From JAFDZW01 sp964404255 (GTDB lineage Bacteria > Bacteroidota > Ignavibacteria > Palsa-1295), in assembly GCA_964404255.1 (NCBI GenBank), contig CAYOJJ010000006.1:62001-126000 (forward strand): a stretch of 64,000 nt of DNA. The letters are read 5' to 3'. Below are positions 9,401-17,378 of this stretch, one piece after another. The notes under the pieces were generated by a model. That model saw nothing but the letters and a program-made list of their open reading frames with translations. It ran no database searches and was not told where the DNA came from. The stretch's first letter is position 1, and every line of letters begins with the position of its first letter. A program made the position numbers and the translations under genes.

Positions 9401-12400
9401 CTATGGCTCGGTAATGTTGATAACACCGCAAGAGGGCTGCGCTTTTACGAACCCAATTCATCGCGCACCTATACCAATACTAACTTTTCATCCTTCAAAG
9501 CCGGGACACAAACGGATGATATTATTTATACACTGCCGACTTCGCAGCCAACCGTCAATCAGATACTTTCCGTCACTTCAGTAAGCGGGTCCTCTCCATA
9601 CGAAGTAGCCCTTGGCTGGGCAACGAGCACCGGGCCGGCCTGGAATCTTACCGGGAATAGTGGTACTACGATCGGCACAAATTTCCTGGGCACGACCGAT
9701 AATCAACCCTTTGAAATACTTGTAAAGAATGGAAGCTCTATTAGTAATTCCTTGATCTTTGAATCTAATGGCTCTATTCATCGGGACAATCAGGGGAATG
9801 CCCGCGGAGCGTATGCCATCGATCTGCAATCTCTTCCGACCGGTGCCTCAGCACTTCATGTAGCCAGCGGTAATCAATCTGCCATTTTGGGTGGAGTAAG
9901 TAACCAGGCAAGCGGGGCCTATTCTGTTAGCACCGCAGGATATGATAATATCGCATCCGGAGACTATTCTGCTATTGGCGGTGGAGATGCAAACAGCGCA
10001 ACGGGCAGCCATGCAACTATTAGTGGTGGGCGGTATAACGTTGCCTCGGGAGATGGGTCATTTATCGGTGGCGGTGGTTATCAGGGAGCGACGAAACCTA
10101 ATGTTGCTGCCGGTACTGCTTCGGCGATTGTCGGAGGATGGGCCAATTATACTGCGGGGTTCTATTCATCAGTGGCCGGAGGAGAAAGTAATGGGGTAAC
10201 AGGTACAAGTTCTGCCATTGCCGGAGGAGGATATTTGCGCTTAGCAGGCAACGGATCTTTTGGTTTTAATAATGGAAGCAGCGCCTCGGATAGTGCTTAT
10301 GTAAGTGCGAACGCTACGGCCTATTTTGGCAATGTCGATCTGTGGCTTGGTAATACCAATAACACCGCAAGCCAGTTGAGATTTTATGAAGCGCAAAATG
10401 GCGGCATAACCATGCCGGGAGCTGCTACAAATTATTCGGCATTCAAAGCCGGTGCACAAACAGCCGATATTACTTATACGCTTCCAACAACCCAGCCGAG
10501 CGCTAATCAAGTGCTTTCGGCAACGACCGTCAGTGGAACGGGGCCTTATTCCGTAACTCTTGGTTGGGCAGATGCCGGTACTGGCAGTGGGTTTGTCAAT
10601 TACGGTCCAACGACTGCTCAAGCTACACTGACTCCGAGAACAACACCGCTATTTAATATAGCCTATATATCTTCTGCCGCTAATGCTAATGCCGCAGGCG
10701 CTACTATTACATCCAGTGCAGGAACCGCGGGTAATTTTAATGCTACCGGTCTAACTGTTATTGCTACTGCTACCGGCACCGGGCTTGCAAGAGCTATCGA
10801 TGCAACCGGAAGAGTAAATATTAATGCGCCGTCGAGTTATGATATTGGCGGGACAAGATTTTTATGGACGGGCGCAAATTCTTCAAATCAGAATACTCTG
10901 GTCGGTAATACCGGGAATACAGTAAATGCTGCAAACCTTAATACGTTTGTAGGATACAATGCCGGATACAGCAATGATTATGGGGATGGTAATACGTTTC
11001 TGGGTGCAGAAAGCGGTAAGAATACAAACGGCGCTTCTGGCTCGGATAACACATTCGTTGGCGCTGAATCGGGCTATTCGAATACTGATGGAACACAGAA
11101 TACTTTTATCGGCAGTTATTCCGGCTATTTCAATACTACAGGAAATTATAATATTTTTATTGGTGAAAATACCGGTTTTTCAAATGTCAGTGGGACAAGC
11201 AATACATTTGTGGGAATGAATGCCGGCTGGCAAAATACGGCAAACAGTAATTCGCTGTTCGGACAAGGTTCTGGATTTAACCTTAAAACAGGATCAAACA
11301 ATACCTTTATAGGAGTATCAAGCGGTTACTACGATACTTCGGGAGGAAGTAACGTTATGATCGGGGTCAGTTCGGGCCTTTACCATAAGGCCGGAGATAA
11401 TAATACCTACATCGGAAGAGGCTCGGGAAGTATCGATACGGCAGGTATCAATAATACAATGATAGGATATGGAGCAAGCCCAACGGCAGGTCATTTCAGT
11501 AATGCGACAGCTATTGGAGCTTCGGCACAGGTCGGCGCAAGTAATAGTATCATTCTCGGTAGTATTTCCCCGGTAACAAAAGTCGGAATTGGTACCATTG
11601 CTCCGCAACAACAATTAAATATTGAGAACGGTAATGTTCTTCTTTCGAGAACGACAGGCAATAGTCCGGATTCAATACAATTCCAGGGTACGGGCACCGG
11701 AATATCTTCATTTGCTGCCGGAGCCCAAAGTACAACCACGATAAATTATACATTGCCGACCTCGCAGCCAAGTGCTAACCAAGTGCTGACGGCAAGTTCG
11801 GTAAGTGGCTCTGGTCCCTATTCGGTTGCTCTTAGTTGGGCTAATAGTACTGCGTCGGTTTGGAGTCTGTCCGGAAATAGTGGAACAAGTTCTTCGTCCA
11901 ATTTTATTGGCACGACGGATAATCAGGATCTCGTCATTAAAACCAATAATAGTGAGGCTCTTCGGGTAAAAGCCTCCGGGAATATTGGTCTTGGCACCAC
12001 TACTCCTTCTCATAAATTACATAGTGTTAATAGCACCACTACCGATGAAGTTGCTGCTATCTATGGTACTACCACCAGCTCGACTTCCAGCCAGTCTATT
12101 GGTATGTGGGCAGATGCAAGTAATACTGCCACTTCAAATACCGGTACTATTGCTATGCTTGCTACGGGTAATGGGAATACAACGGCCGGACAAACCAACA
12201 TTGCCCTCCAGGTAAACGATGGAGAATTTACTATAGGAAGAACAACAGAAACGCCAACGACGGGTACCACCGTTAATGCTGCTACCGGTGGTACCGATTA
12301 CTCTGCAGAAGGACCGAGTGGGATGGTTGAATTGACACTGGGCAATGGAAATCTTGCAACTGCTGCTCCCACCGCCAACACGATGCAGAGTTTTGGAGCA

Positions 12401-12643
12401 ATCACTATTAATAATCGATATTGTCAGGCAGCAAGTATCGTACTGGTCAATGTATCGGGTATGACCGAAGATGGCACAGCACCGGATGTGCGGGATGCAG
12501 CATTCATAGTAAATGTAGATAATATCGCCGCAGGGTCATTTTCAGTTCGTATCAAGATGATACCTTCGGCCACCAATGCTACCAACTATAGCTCGAACGA
12601 TAAAATAAGAATAGGGTACGTCATTGTAAATCCTTCCAGATAA
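6446..12643 (+). CDS. Giant repeat-built secreted surface protein (YadA-head-like and NTF repeats)
   Basis: 2065 residues. The signal peptide ends near SA-Q30. A compact N-terminal domain follows (ISYQGRI to VPYSLN, about 35-135), common in secreted FCB proteins. The body is a mosaic: five modules around YTLPTSQPSANQVL, three clusters of YadA-head-like repeats (SGG.N.ASG.YS type), and a block of NTF(V/I)G..AGY repeats near residues 1480-1680. The protein is rich in Gly, Ser, Thr, Asn and Ala and almost free of Cys. The final 100 residues are a small non-repetitive domain ending VIVNPSR. Neither a YadA beta-barrel anchor, a T9SS sorting domain nor an S74 chaperone is visible, so export and anchoring are unexplained. 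Likely a fibrous adhesin or surface filament; trimeric assembly is inferred from the YadA-like repeats. Confidence 0.8.
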   Translation: MKDIAMATHRRAQWLVLGLLLCGAINIASAQVPKTISYQGRIQQGTSLVSGKHLLHIAFYDAETGGTKLYEESQQQEISDGLFSIVIGTVTPFPASLPFDKPYFLAISIDGADELLPRTPMTSVPYSLNSHYAELAKGLTPDANGVVTSINELSGAIRITGDSTTAITQTGNIISIHSFGSGSTATAGIQSITSPDKTIAITGTAGPSTTIGVADNAITTSKLANGAVTLSKINQSGAKIGQIIKWNGSSWVAADTTIPSASNLIPGTTPNSTLRWNGTQWVENTNLRSDATGNTSVNGSTTLGDGTGNDDLTIQPGSGVVKIAGFGKGVVKSTAVGVLSSTALDLANDVTGILSVSKGGTGVSTLPVGQLLVGNGVNPISTMSLNAGAGIAISSNGSALTITNIDTLQWKLLGNTTINPATQFLGTTDLNPIPFRTNNIEHMRLDASGKLGIGTTVPSQLLEVRNGNILISNSGTAGSLQIAAPGNSLSTAFTTSSQTADITYKLPPSIGTANQALAIASVSGTTATLGWVNAASATAWNLIGNSSTTAGTNFLGTTDDQPLYVQVKNGATVSNSLILNPNGSIQHSPTRNARGASAVDLQLNGAVGTHVASGQYSVLSGGRNNVAGGDGSVVAGGEGNSTVSNYSVVGGGASSVAGGSYSVVSGGNLNSASGALSSVIGGIANESFGARSSVLGGGYLKLGANSVGYNYESGTTITNISALSNLAYFGNVDMMIGNTDNTARELRFYEPNTSFTYTATNFSSFKAGTQASDIIYILPTSQPTANQVLSATSITGSGPYTIGLGWTNSANAAWNLTGNSGTTDGTNFLGTTDNVPFTIRANNIRAFRIEPFAGAVNIIAGINTNSVGSGFSGATISGGGSTFSPNTISNYFATISGGAQNTVTANGGVVAGGQVNAAGGSVGSTVSGGFYNTASGSLSSIAGGSSLKVGNLSFGFNGEQYSINPSTTITDISSHSNTAYFGNVDLWLGNVDNTARGLRFYEPNSSRTYTNTNFSSFKAGTQTDDIIYTLPTSQPTVNQILSVTSVSGSSPYEVALGWATSTGPAWNLTGNSGTTIGTNFLGTTDNQPFEILVKNGSSISNSLIFESNGSIHRDNQGNARGAYAIDLQSLPTGASALHVASGNQSAILGGVSNQASGAYSVSTAGYDNIASGDYSAIGGGDANSATGSHATISGGRYNVASGDGSFIGGGGYQGATKPNVAAGTASAIVGGWANYTAGFYSSVAGGESNGVTGTSSAIAGGGYLRLAGNGSFGFNNGSSASDSAYVSANATAYFGNVDLWLGNTNNTASQLRFYEAQNGGITMPGAATNYSAFKAGAQTADITYTLPTTQPSANQVLSATTVSGTGPYSVTLGWADAGTGSGFVNYGPTTAQATLTPRTTPLFNIAYISSAANANAAGATITSSAGTAGNFNATGLTVIATATGTGLARAIDATGRVNINAPSSYDIGGTRFLWTGANSSNQNTLVGNTGNTVNAANLNTFVGYNAGYSNDYGDGNTFLGAESGKNTNGASGSDNTFVGAESGYSNTDGTQNTFIGSYSGYFNTTGNYNIFIGENTGFSNVSGTSNTFVGMNAGWQNTANSNSLFGQGSGFNLKTGSNNTFIGVSSGYYDTSGGSNVMIGVSSGLYHKAGDNNTYIGRGSGSIDTAGINNTMIGYGASPTAGHFSNATAIGASAQVGASNSIILGSISPVTKVGIGTIAPQQQLNIENGNVLLSRTTGNSPDSIQFQGTGTGISSFAAGAQSTTTINYTLPTSQPSANQVLTASSVSGSGPYSVALSWANSTASVWSLSGNSGTSSSSNFIGTTDNQDLVIKTNNSEALRVKASGNIGLGTTTPSHKLHSVNSTTTDEVAAIYGTTTSSTSSQSIGMWADASNTATSNTGTIAMLATGNGNTTAGQTNIALQVNDGEFTIGRTTETPTTGTTVNAATGGTDYSAEGPSGMVELTLGNGNLATAAPTANTMQSFGAITINNRYCQAASIVLVNVSGMTEDGTAPDVRDAAFIVNVDNIAAGSFSVRIKMIPSATNATNYSSNDKIRIGYVIVNPSR
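8272..10250 (+). repeat. Three clusters of YadA-head-like repeats
   Basis: Clusters at about 8272-8540, 9075-9290 and 9860-10250 encode strings of 12-16-residue units such as YSVVSGGNLNSASG. This matches the left-handed beta-roll units of trimeric autotransporter heads. Each cluster is followed by a conserved spacer (AYFGNVDLWLGN or similar) and the FYEPN segment where present. Confidence 0.7.
10890..11480 (+). repeat. NTF(V/I)G-x-x-(A/S)G tandem repeats
   Basis: About ten units of 18-24 residues with the pattern NTFVG..AGY.N, for example NTFVGYNAGYSN and NTFIGSYSGYFN. They resemble Asn-rich beta-solenoid repeats of secreted bacterial and phage-fibre proteins. Copies are divergent at the DNA level. 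Confidence 0.75.
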
Positions 12644-12652
12644 GAAGCAACT

Positions 12653-15073
12653 ATGATTCGTACCATTTGTGCTCTGGTAGCAATACTGATATTGTTAGTA
12701 GAACCGATTCGGGCACAGACGATCTCCGGAGTGATCAATACTTATTATAAAGTTATTGATGTCGATAGTTGTCATAACCAATTGATCGTTTCTTCAACAA
12801 CAGGGCTTACCGCCGGAATGAAGCTACTGCTTATTCAAATGCAAGGAGCCGTCGTTGATCGTAGCAATACTGCTTCTTTTGGATCGATAACTTCATTGGA
12901 AGGTGCAGGCACTCATGAATTTGTAACGATCGAATCGGTTACTGCTACCACTATAACGATCAGGAATAAACTCTTGCATCACTATGATGCGCTTTCGCAA
13001 GTGCAGGCAGTCGCTGTGCCGCAGTACTCTTCGGCAACGGTTGTAAGCACACTGCTTGCCGGAGCCTGGGATGGCGAAAAGGGTGGCGTGCTGGTACTGA
13101 TGGCCGATACACTCACCCTTCGAGGCGATATAGAAGCCTCCGGTCTTGGGTTTCGCGGAGGCTTCGTTTCAAATAACTCCGGAGCAACTTCCAAACAAGA
13201 TTATTTCTACGATGGCGTTTCCGGCGAGGGGGCGTTTAAAGGAGAAGGCATTTCAATTGCCACTACTGCATACGAAGCAGGTCGTGGTGCCATTGCCAAT
13301 GGCGGTGGTGGTGGGAATGCCCGCAACAGTGGCGGTGGAGGTGGCGCTTGCGCCGGTAATGGAGGCAGAGGTGGCGATCAGATCGATCAATTTACGCGAA
13401 TTCCTATCGGTGGCGAAGGCGGGTATGAAGTTCATGCTTCTCCATCGCAAATTATTATGGGCGGAGGAGGAGGAGGAGGACAGCAAAATGATTTTGCCGG
13501 AAGTTCGGGCGGTGCCGGCGGTGGAATAATTTATATCAAAGCAAACGTACTGATGGGAGGCGCTGCAATTCATGCCAATGGGGCAAGTGCAGCCGTGACA
13601 TATGAGGATGGTGCTGGCGGCGGTGGCGCCGGCGGCACCATTATTCTCGATATCCCAGAACTTTTAGGCACCTTGAATCTTGAAGCCAAAGGTGGAAATG
13701 GCGGGGATGTAGATGATAAAAATTTGCTGCCGTATTGCTATGGCCCGGGCGGAGGTGGTGGTGGTGGAATAATCCTCACTACTGCATCGACAACGTTTCT
13801 ACCCTCTATTTCTATGTGCAGTGCCGGTACATCCGGAAAAATTGTCAGTACTTCTTCGGCATGTACCGGATCAACCTATGGAGCTGCCGATGGGTTAGCC
13901 GGAGCAATAGTCCCGCAATCATATATTGTACAAGAAAGCACCGCGCCGTTTAATGAGCCGATGGCTACAACTCATAGCATGACCATTTGCTCCGGCGAAC
14001 CAGTAAGTCTTTCGGCAATTGGAGGAGATTCTTACAATTGGAGCCCGGCATCTTCTTTCTCCGATCCCGCGCAAGCAACACAACTTCTAACGCCACAATC
14101 GAGCGTTACCTATTATGTTACAATAACAAGAGCAGGATGTAGTTTTTTTGATAGCGTAGAAATTACGGTCAATCCAAAACCTTCTGTTGATATATCGGCG
14201 CTGTCAACAATACTGCTTTCTCCAACCGATTATATTACCCTTCATGCTACCCCGGGATTTTTACAATACAACTGGTCAACAAATGAAACGACGGATTCTA
14301 TTATTATTTCATCGCCCGGTACTTATTCGGTGATCGTTACCAATACCTACGGTTGTAAGGATACGGCATCGATCGATATTCAATCGCTTGTCAAGCCGGA
14401 GATCGGACTATCAATCCCCACGATCGAAGGATATCCCGGAGATCATATTGTTATTCCGGTTTCTATTGTATCCTCAACCAACGTAACGCCTCAAAGTGCT
14501 ACCGATATAACGTATCGCCTTCGATTTAACAGGTCGCTCTTAGTGCCGCTAGATAAAAGCGCACCTTCTCAGTTTAACGGACGCGAACGAACGGTTACAT
14601 TGCAGGCGACTCGAGGTAACACGCAGACGGCTGGGACACTTGGAGCATTTGAATTCATTGCAGCGCTCGGCGATACGAGCGAAACGCCACTGGTTATAGA
14701 CTCTGTAGAATGGACAAGCGGCGTACCAATTGCTACGACAGTATCGAATGGGACATTTAAGCTTCTTGGTATTTGTCCTCAAGGGGGTAATAGGTTTTAC
14801 GATCCAAGTGGCATCTTGTTCTTAAGTGCGGCCATCCCTAATCCGGCAGCAGGTCCGATCGATATTCAATATCAATTGCTTGAGGAGGGAGAGACCCGAT
14901 TACTGATAGTCGATATGCTTGGCCGAACGACAGCTATTCTACTACAATCATCTCAAGTGCCAGGTAATTATCATATAGCGTTTGATGCTTCAGTGCTCTC
15001 AAACGGTGCATATACGATTATCCTGCAAACACCTTCTCAAGTGAGAATGTCAAGGTTGGAGGTATATCATTAA
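12653..15073 (+). CDS. Glycine-rich secreted protein with T9SS sorting domain
   Basis: 806 residues. A signal peptide (residues 1-22, ending RAQ) is followed by a beta-rich region, then a strongly Gly-rich segment (about 170-380) with runs such as GGGGGNARNSGGGGG. Two Ig/PKD-like domains follow (ICSGEPVSLSAIGGDSYNWSP and the NWSTNETTD region), then a cohesin/dockerin-like beta domain, and finally a type A T9SS C-terminal domain (AIPNPAAGPIDIQY to the C terminus). It should therefore cross the outer membrane through T9SS and be anchored or released at the surface. It starts 9 bp after the giant surface gene, in the same operon. A structural or matrix role is inferred from the composition. Confidence 0.8.
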   Translation: MIRTICALVAILILLVEPIRAQTISGVINTYYKVIDVDSCHNQLIVSSTTGLTAGMKLLLIQMQGAVVDRSNTASFGSITSLEGAGTHEFVTIESVTATTITIRNKLLHHYDALSQVQAVAVPQYSSATVVSTLLAGAWDGEKGGVLVLMADTLTLRGDIEASGLGFRGGFVSNNSGATSKQDYFYDGVSGEGAFKGEGISIATTAYEAGRGAIANGGGGGNARNSGGGGGACAGNGGRGGDQIDQFTRIPIGGEGGYEVHASPSQIIMGGGGGGGQQNDFAGSSGGAGGGIIYIKANVLMGGAAIHANGASAAVTYEDGAGGGGAGGTIILDIPELLGTLNLEAKGGNGGDVDDKNLLPYCYGPGGGGGGGIILTTASTTFLPSISMCSAGTSGKIVSTSSACTGSTYGAADGLAGAIVPQSYIVQESTAPFNEPMATTHSMTICSGEPVSLSAIGGDSYNWSPASSFSDPAQATQLLTPQSSVTYYVTITRAGCSFFDSVEITVNPKPSVDISALSTILLSPTDYITLHATPGFLQYNWSTNETTDSIIISSPGTYSVIVTNTYGCKDTASIDIQSLVKPEIGLSIPTIEGYPGDHIVIPVSIVSSTNVTPQSATDITYRLRFNRSLLVPLDKSAPSQFNGRERTVTLQATRGNTQTAGTLGAFEFIAALGDTSETPLVIDSVEWTSGVPIATTVSNGTFKLLGICPQGGNRFYDPSGILFLSAAIPNPAAGPIDIQYQLLEEGETRLLIVDMLGRTTAILLQSSQVPGNYHIAFDASVLSNGAYTIILQTPSQVRMSRLEVYH

Positions 15074-15076
15074 CCG

Positions 15077-17110
15077 ATGACTTCCCGATGTATGTATTGG
15101 CGATTGATACTTCTACTGTGTGCTTTAAGTTACTCATATTCGTCAGCGTCGGCTCAGGAACGAGCAGAGCATATTTCAAATTATGGCGGCTATATTCACG
15201 GCTCGTTCAATATTCACTCGGCAAATTTTCAAACGTTGCCGGGTGTCCCGAGTTGCTGCCCGCGGTTTGAAAGTGGTACCGGGCTTGGCCTTGATGCGGG
15301 AATATTCTACGACCTATTGACTTTACTCCCTATTCCTCTACAACTTCGATTAGGATATTCTGCTATAGGAGCCACTCTAAAAAAAGATGAAGCAACGACA
15401 GTAACCGTTAACGATCAAGATGCATCCGGCATCTTTGAACATTCGGTTAAAGGTACTATCGCAATGATAAGCCTTTCTCCAATGGGAGCATATTCTTTTT
15501 TGGAAAGAGGTAGAATGCTTGTTGGTCCGACGATAGGATATATACTATCAAACCAGTATTCCGAACAGGAAGAAATTATTGAACCGACCAGTAATGGCAC
15601 CTTTGAAAACGGCAAGCGAATTAGAAATCAGTATTCAGGCGCAACACCGAATGCCTCTTCATTCTATGCCGGGCTTTCTGCCGGTCTTCAATACAGGTTG
15701 CCTCTTAATGCAGGGCAGTCATTGTACCTTGTTCCCGAAGTAGCTTATACCTATGGCCTTACGCAGATCGCCTCCGGACTGAACTGGCGTGCTTCTTCCT
15801 TTAAGGCAGGGGTGGCATTGCAATTTGATACCTATAAAGATATTCCTCGAAAGATAGACACGCCGGTGATTGCTCCACCGCCACCACCTCCTCCTATCGT
15901 AACGAAACCAAAAGCACCGATAATTACAGCGACGCTTGCAACCGCAGTTATGGATACAACAGGTGCTGAAATTCCGGTGAATGAGCTGGTGATAGAAGAT
16001 TATATACGCACGCAGTACCGACCTCTGCTCAATTATATCTTTTTCGATCAGGGTTCTGCAGAACTATCCTCCCGGTACCATAGGCTTGATCCGGATCAGG
16101 TCAAAGAGTTTAATGTTGGAAAATTAAATGAGTATGAGACCTTACCGTTATATTATGAGCTTCTCAATATCATTGGTAAGAGAATGCAACAGTATCCCAA
16201 AGCTCATCTAACGATCACCGGTTGCAATGACGATCAGGGCACCGAGAAAAATAATAGATCACTCTCTAAAACTCGTGCCAAAACGGTAGCTGCCTATTTA
16301 AGCAATGCCTGGGGCCTTTCGGCTTCGAGGATAAAACTCGAACTTAGAAATCTACCTGAAAAACCATCAAGCTCTTCCGATAGCGATGGTGCACAGGAAA
16401 ACCGTAGAGTCGAGTTGACCTCTAATGTTTGGCAGGTACTCGAGCCAGTCTTTACTACCGATACGGCGCACATTCCTAAGCCGCCGATAGTGAGATTTAT
16501 TCCGACAGGAATTACAGAGGCCGGCGTTGATCGTTGGCAGGTATCTTCGTTCGAACCGCTAAGAAAATTGAAAGATTTTTCCGGTAAAGACTCACTACCA
16601 TCAAGGCTCGATTGGGAATTGGAAAAAGAACGGGAAGCAACGCTGGCAAAGCTCGATACGGTGACCGCTTCATTAATCCTGGCCGATCGAATCGGGCAAA
16701 CGGCCGAATCGGCTCCGGTAACTATCCCGGTTCGCCATTATACACTCGCCGATAAGCATCGTGAAGGCTCGATCGATACGATCATTTCACGCTACAGCTT
16801 GATCTTATTTGATTTTGACCGTAGCGAACTCAGCGAATCTAATCGCAGAATAGCAGAATTTGTCAAGCAGCGAATTTCGGATGAAGCAAAAGTAAGCATC
16901 CTGGGCTATACCGATCGTATCGGCACCGATGATTATAACCGGCAGTTATCGGAACAACGCGCCCAGGCCACCGAGCGCTATATCGGTCTCACTCAGGCAG
17001 AAGTAAAAGGCCTTGGCAGGCGCTATCTCTTGTATGACAATTCTCTCCCTGAGGGAAGATTCTATTCAAGAACAGTTACGGTCATTGTTTCTACACCGAT
17101 GAAGCATTGA
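15077..17110 (+). CDS. Outer-membrane barrel protein with two OmpA-like domains
   Basis: 677 residues. A signal peptide (ending SASAQ) precedes a beta-barrel-like region to about residue 255, then a proline-rich linker (IAPPPPPPP). Two OmpA-type peptidoglycan-binding domains follow. The first (about 310-455) has NRSLSKTRAKTV; the second (about 565-677) has the near-canonical GYTDRIGTDDYNRQLSEQRA. Each keeps the Asp and Arg that contact diaminopimelate in OmpA domains. It begins 3 bp after the T9SS protein and is the last gene of the sigma-led unit. It probably ties the surface structure to the cell wall. Two tandem OmpA domains separated by about 110 residues are uncommon. Confidence 0.8.
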   Translation: MTSRCMYWRLILLLCALSYSYSSASAQERAEHISNYGGYIHGSFNIHSANFQTLPGVPSCCPRFESGTGLGLDAGIFYDLLTLLPIPLQLRLGYSAIGATLKKDEATTVTVNDQDASGIFEHSVKGTIAMISLSPMGAYSFLERGRMLVGPTIGYILSNQYSEQEEIIEPTSNGTFENGKRIRNQYSGATPNASSFYAGLSAGLQYRLPLNAGQSLYLVPEVAYTYGLTQIASGLNWRASSFKAGVALQFDTYKDIPRKIDTPVIAPPPPPPPIVTKPKAPIITATLATAVMDTTGAEIPVNELVIEDYIRTQYRPLLNYIFFDQGSAELSSRYHRLDPDQVKEFNVGKLNEYETLPLYYELLNIIGKRMQQYPKAHLTITGCNDDQGTEKNNRSLSKTRAKTVAAYLSNAWGLSASRIKLELRNLPEKPSSSSDSDGAQENRRVELTSNVWQVLEPVFTTDTAHIPKPPIVRFIPTGITEAGVDRWQVSSFEPLRKLKDFSGKDSLPSRLDWELEKEREATLAKLDTVTASLILADRIGQTAESAPVTIPVRHYTLADKHREGSIDTIISRYSLILFDFDRSELSESNRRIAEFVKQRISDEAKVSILGYTDRIGTDDYNRQLSEQRAQATERYIGLTQAEVKGLGRRYLLYDNSLPEGRFYSRTVTVIVSTPMKH

Positions 17111-17135
17111 ATTTTACTAATTTTGCAATCCAAGA

Positions 17136-17160
17136 TCAGGTTCGAATCCTGGCGAGGCAG
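17136..17160 (+). other. Possible tRNA 3'-end remnant (T arm and acceptor strand)
   Basis: A T arm is seen: 5-bp stem TCAGG/CCTGG (17136-17140, 17148-17152) around the loop TTCGAAT, followed by CGAGGCA-G in the place of the 3' acceptor strand and discriminator base. No matching 5' half (TGCCTCG, D arm, anticodon arm) lies upstream, where the OmpA gene ends at 17110. A terminator follows at 17172. This is the pattern left where an element has integrated into a tRNA 3' end. A chance match cannot be excluded. Confidence 0.4.
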
Positions 17161-17171
17161 CAGTTAATTAC

Positions 17172-17212
17172 TACCCCTTCTGTAGTACTACCGAAGGGGT
17201 ATTTGATTTTTA
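17172..17212 (+). terminator. Strong Rho-independent terminator
   Basis: Stem TACCCCTTC (17172-17180) and GAAGGGGTA (17193-17201), 9 bp, then TTTGATTTTT. The loop contains the 10-bp palindrome GTAGTACTAC. It ends the surface operon and follows the tRNA-like remnant. Confidence 0.85.
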
Positions 17213-17378
17213 TGACTTATTTTAGTATTTAGCGCATTCACCGGTAACCGATTCTGTTCTATGGATAATGTAGCAGCGATTATATTCCTTTAGAATCACT
17301 ACTGCAATAGATTACCAGTTTCAAAAGCTTGTGAAAAGCGAATCATGAGATTCTCGATCAGTTGATAAACTATACTCA

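Larger units (their letters stand above)
7938..11850 (+). repeat. Five dispersed LPTSQP/NQVLS modules inside the giant surface gene
   Basis: Modules start near 7938, 8758, 9508, 10459 and 11725. Each encodes a variant of (A/S/D)DI.Y.LPTSQP.ANQVL followed by a SVSGSGPY-type loop and a LGW strand. Four of the five continue into WNLTGNSGT and FLGTTDN. Copies differ at many codons, so they are old duplications rather than recent slippage. Confidence 0.8.

Noticed and set aside
10241..10621. 126-codon minus-strand frame inside the giant surface gene
   Set aside because: Composition mirrors the repeats on the other strand; no start signal or family match.
8272..11480. Dense repeats that could be taken for a CRISPR or satellite array
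   Set aside because: The units are in one coding frame, vary freely at codon third positions, and have no constant repeat-spacer pattern. They are explained by protein repeats.
17100..17160. A complete tRNA gene overlapping the end of the OmpA gene
   Set aside because: No 5' acceptor strand, D arm or valid anticodon arm could be built with the T arm.
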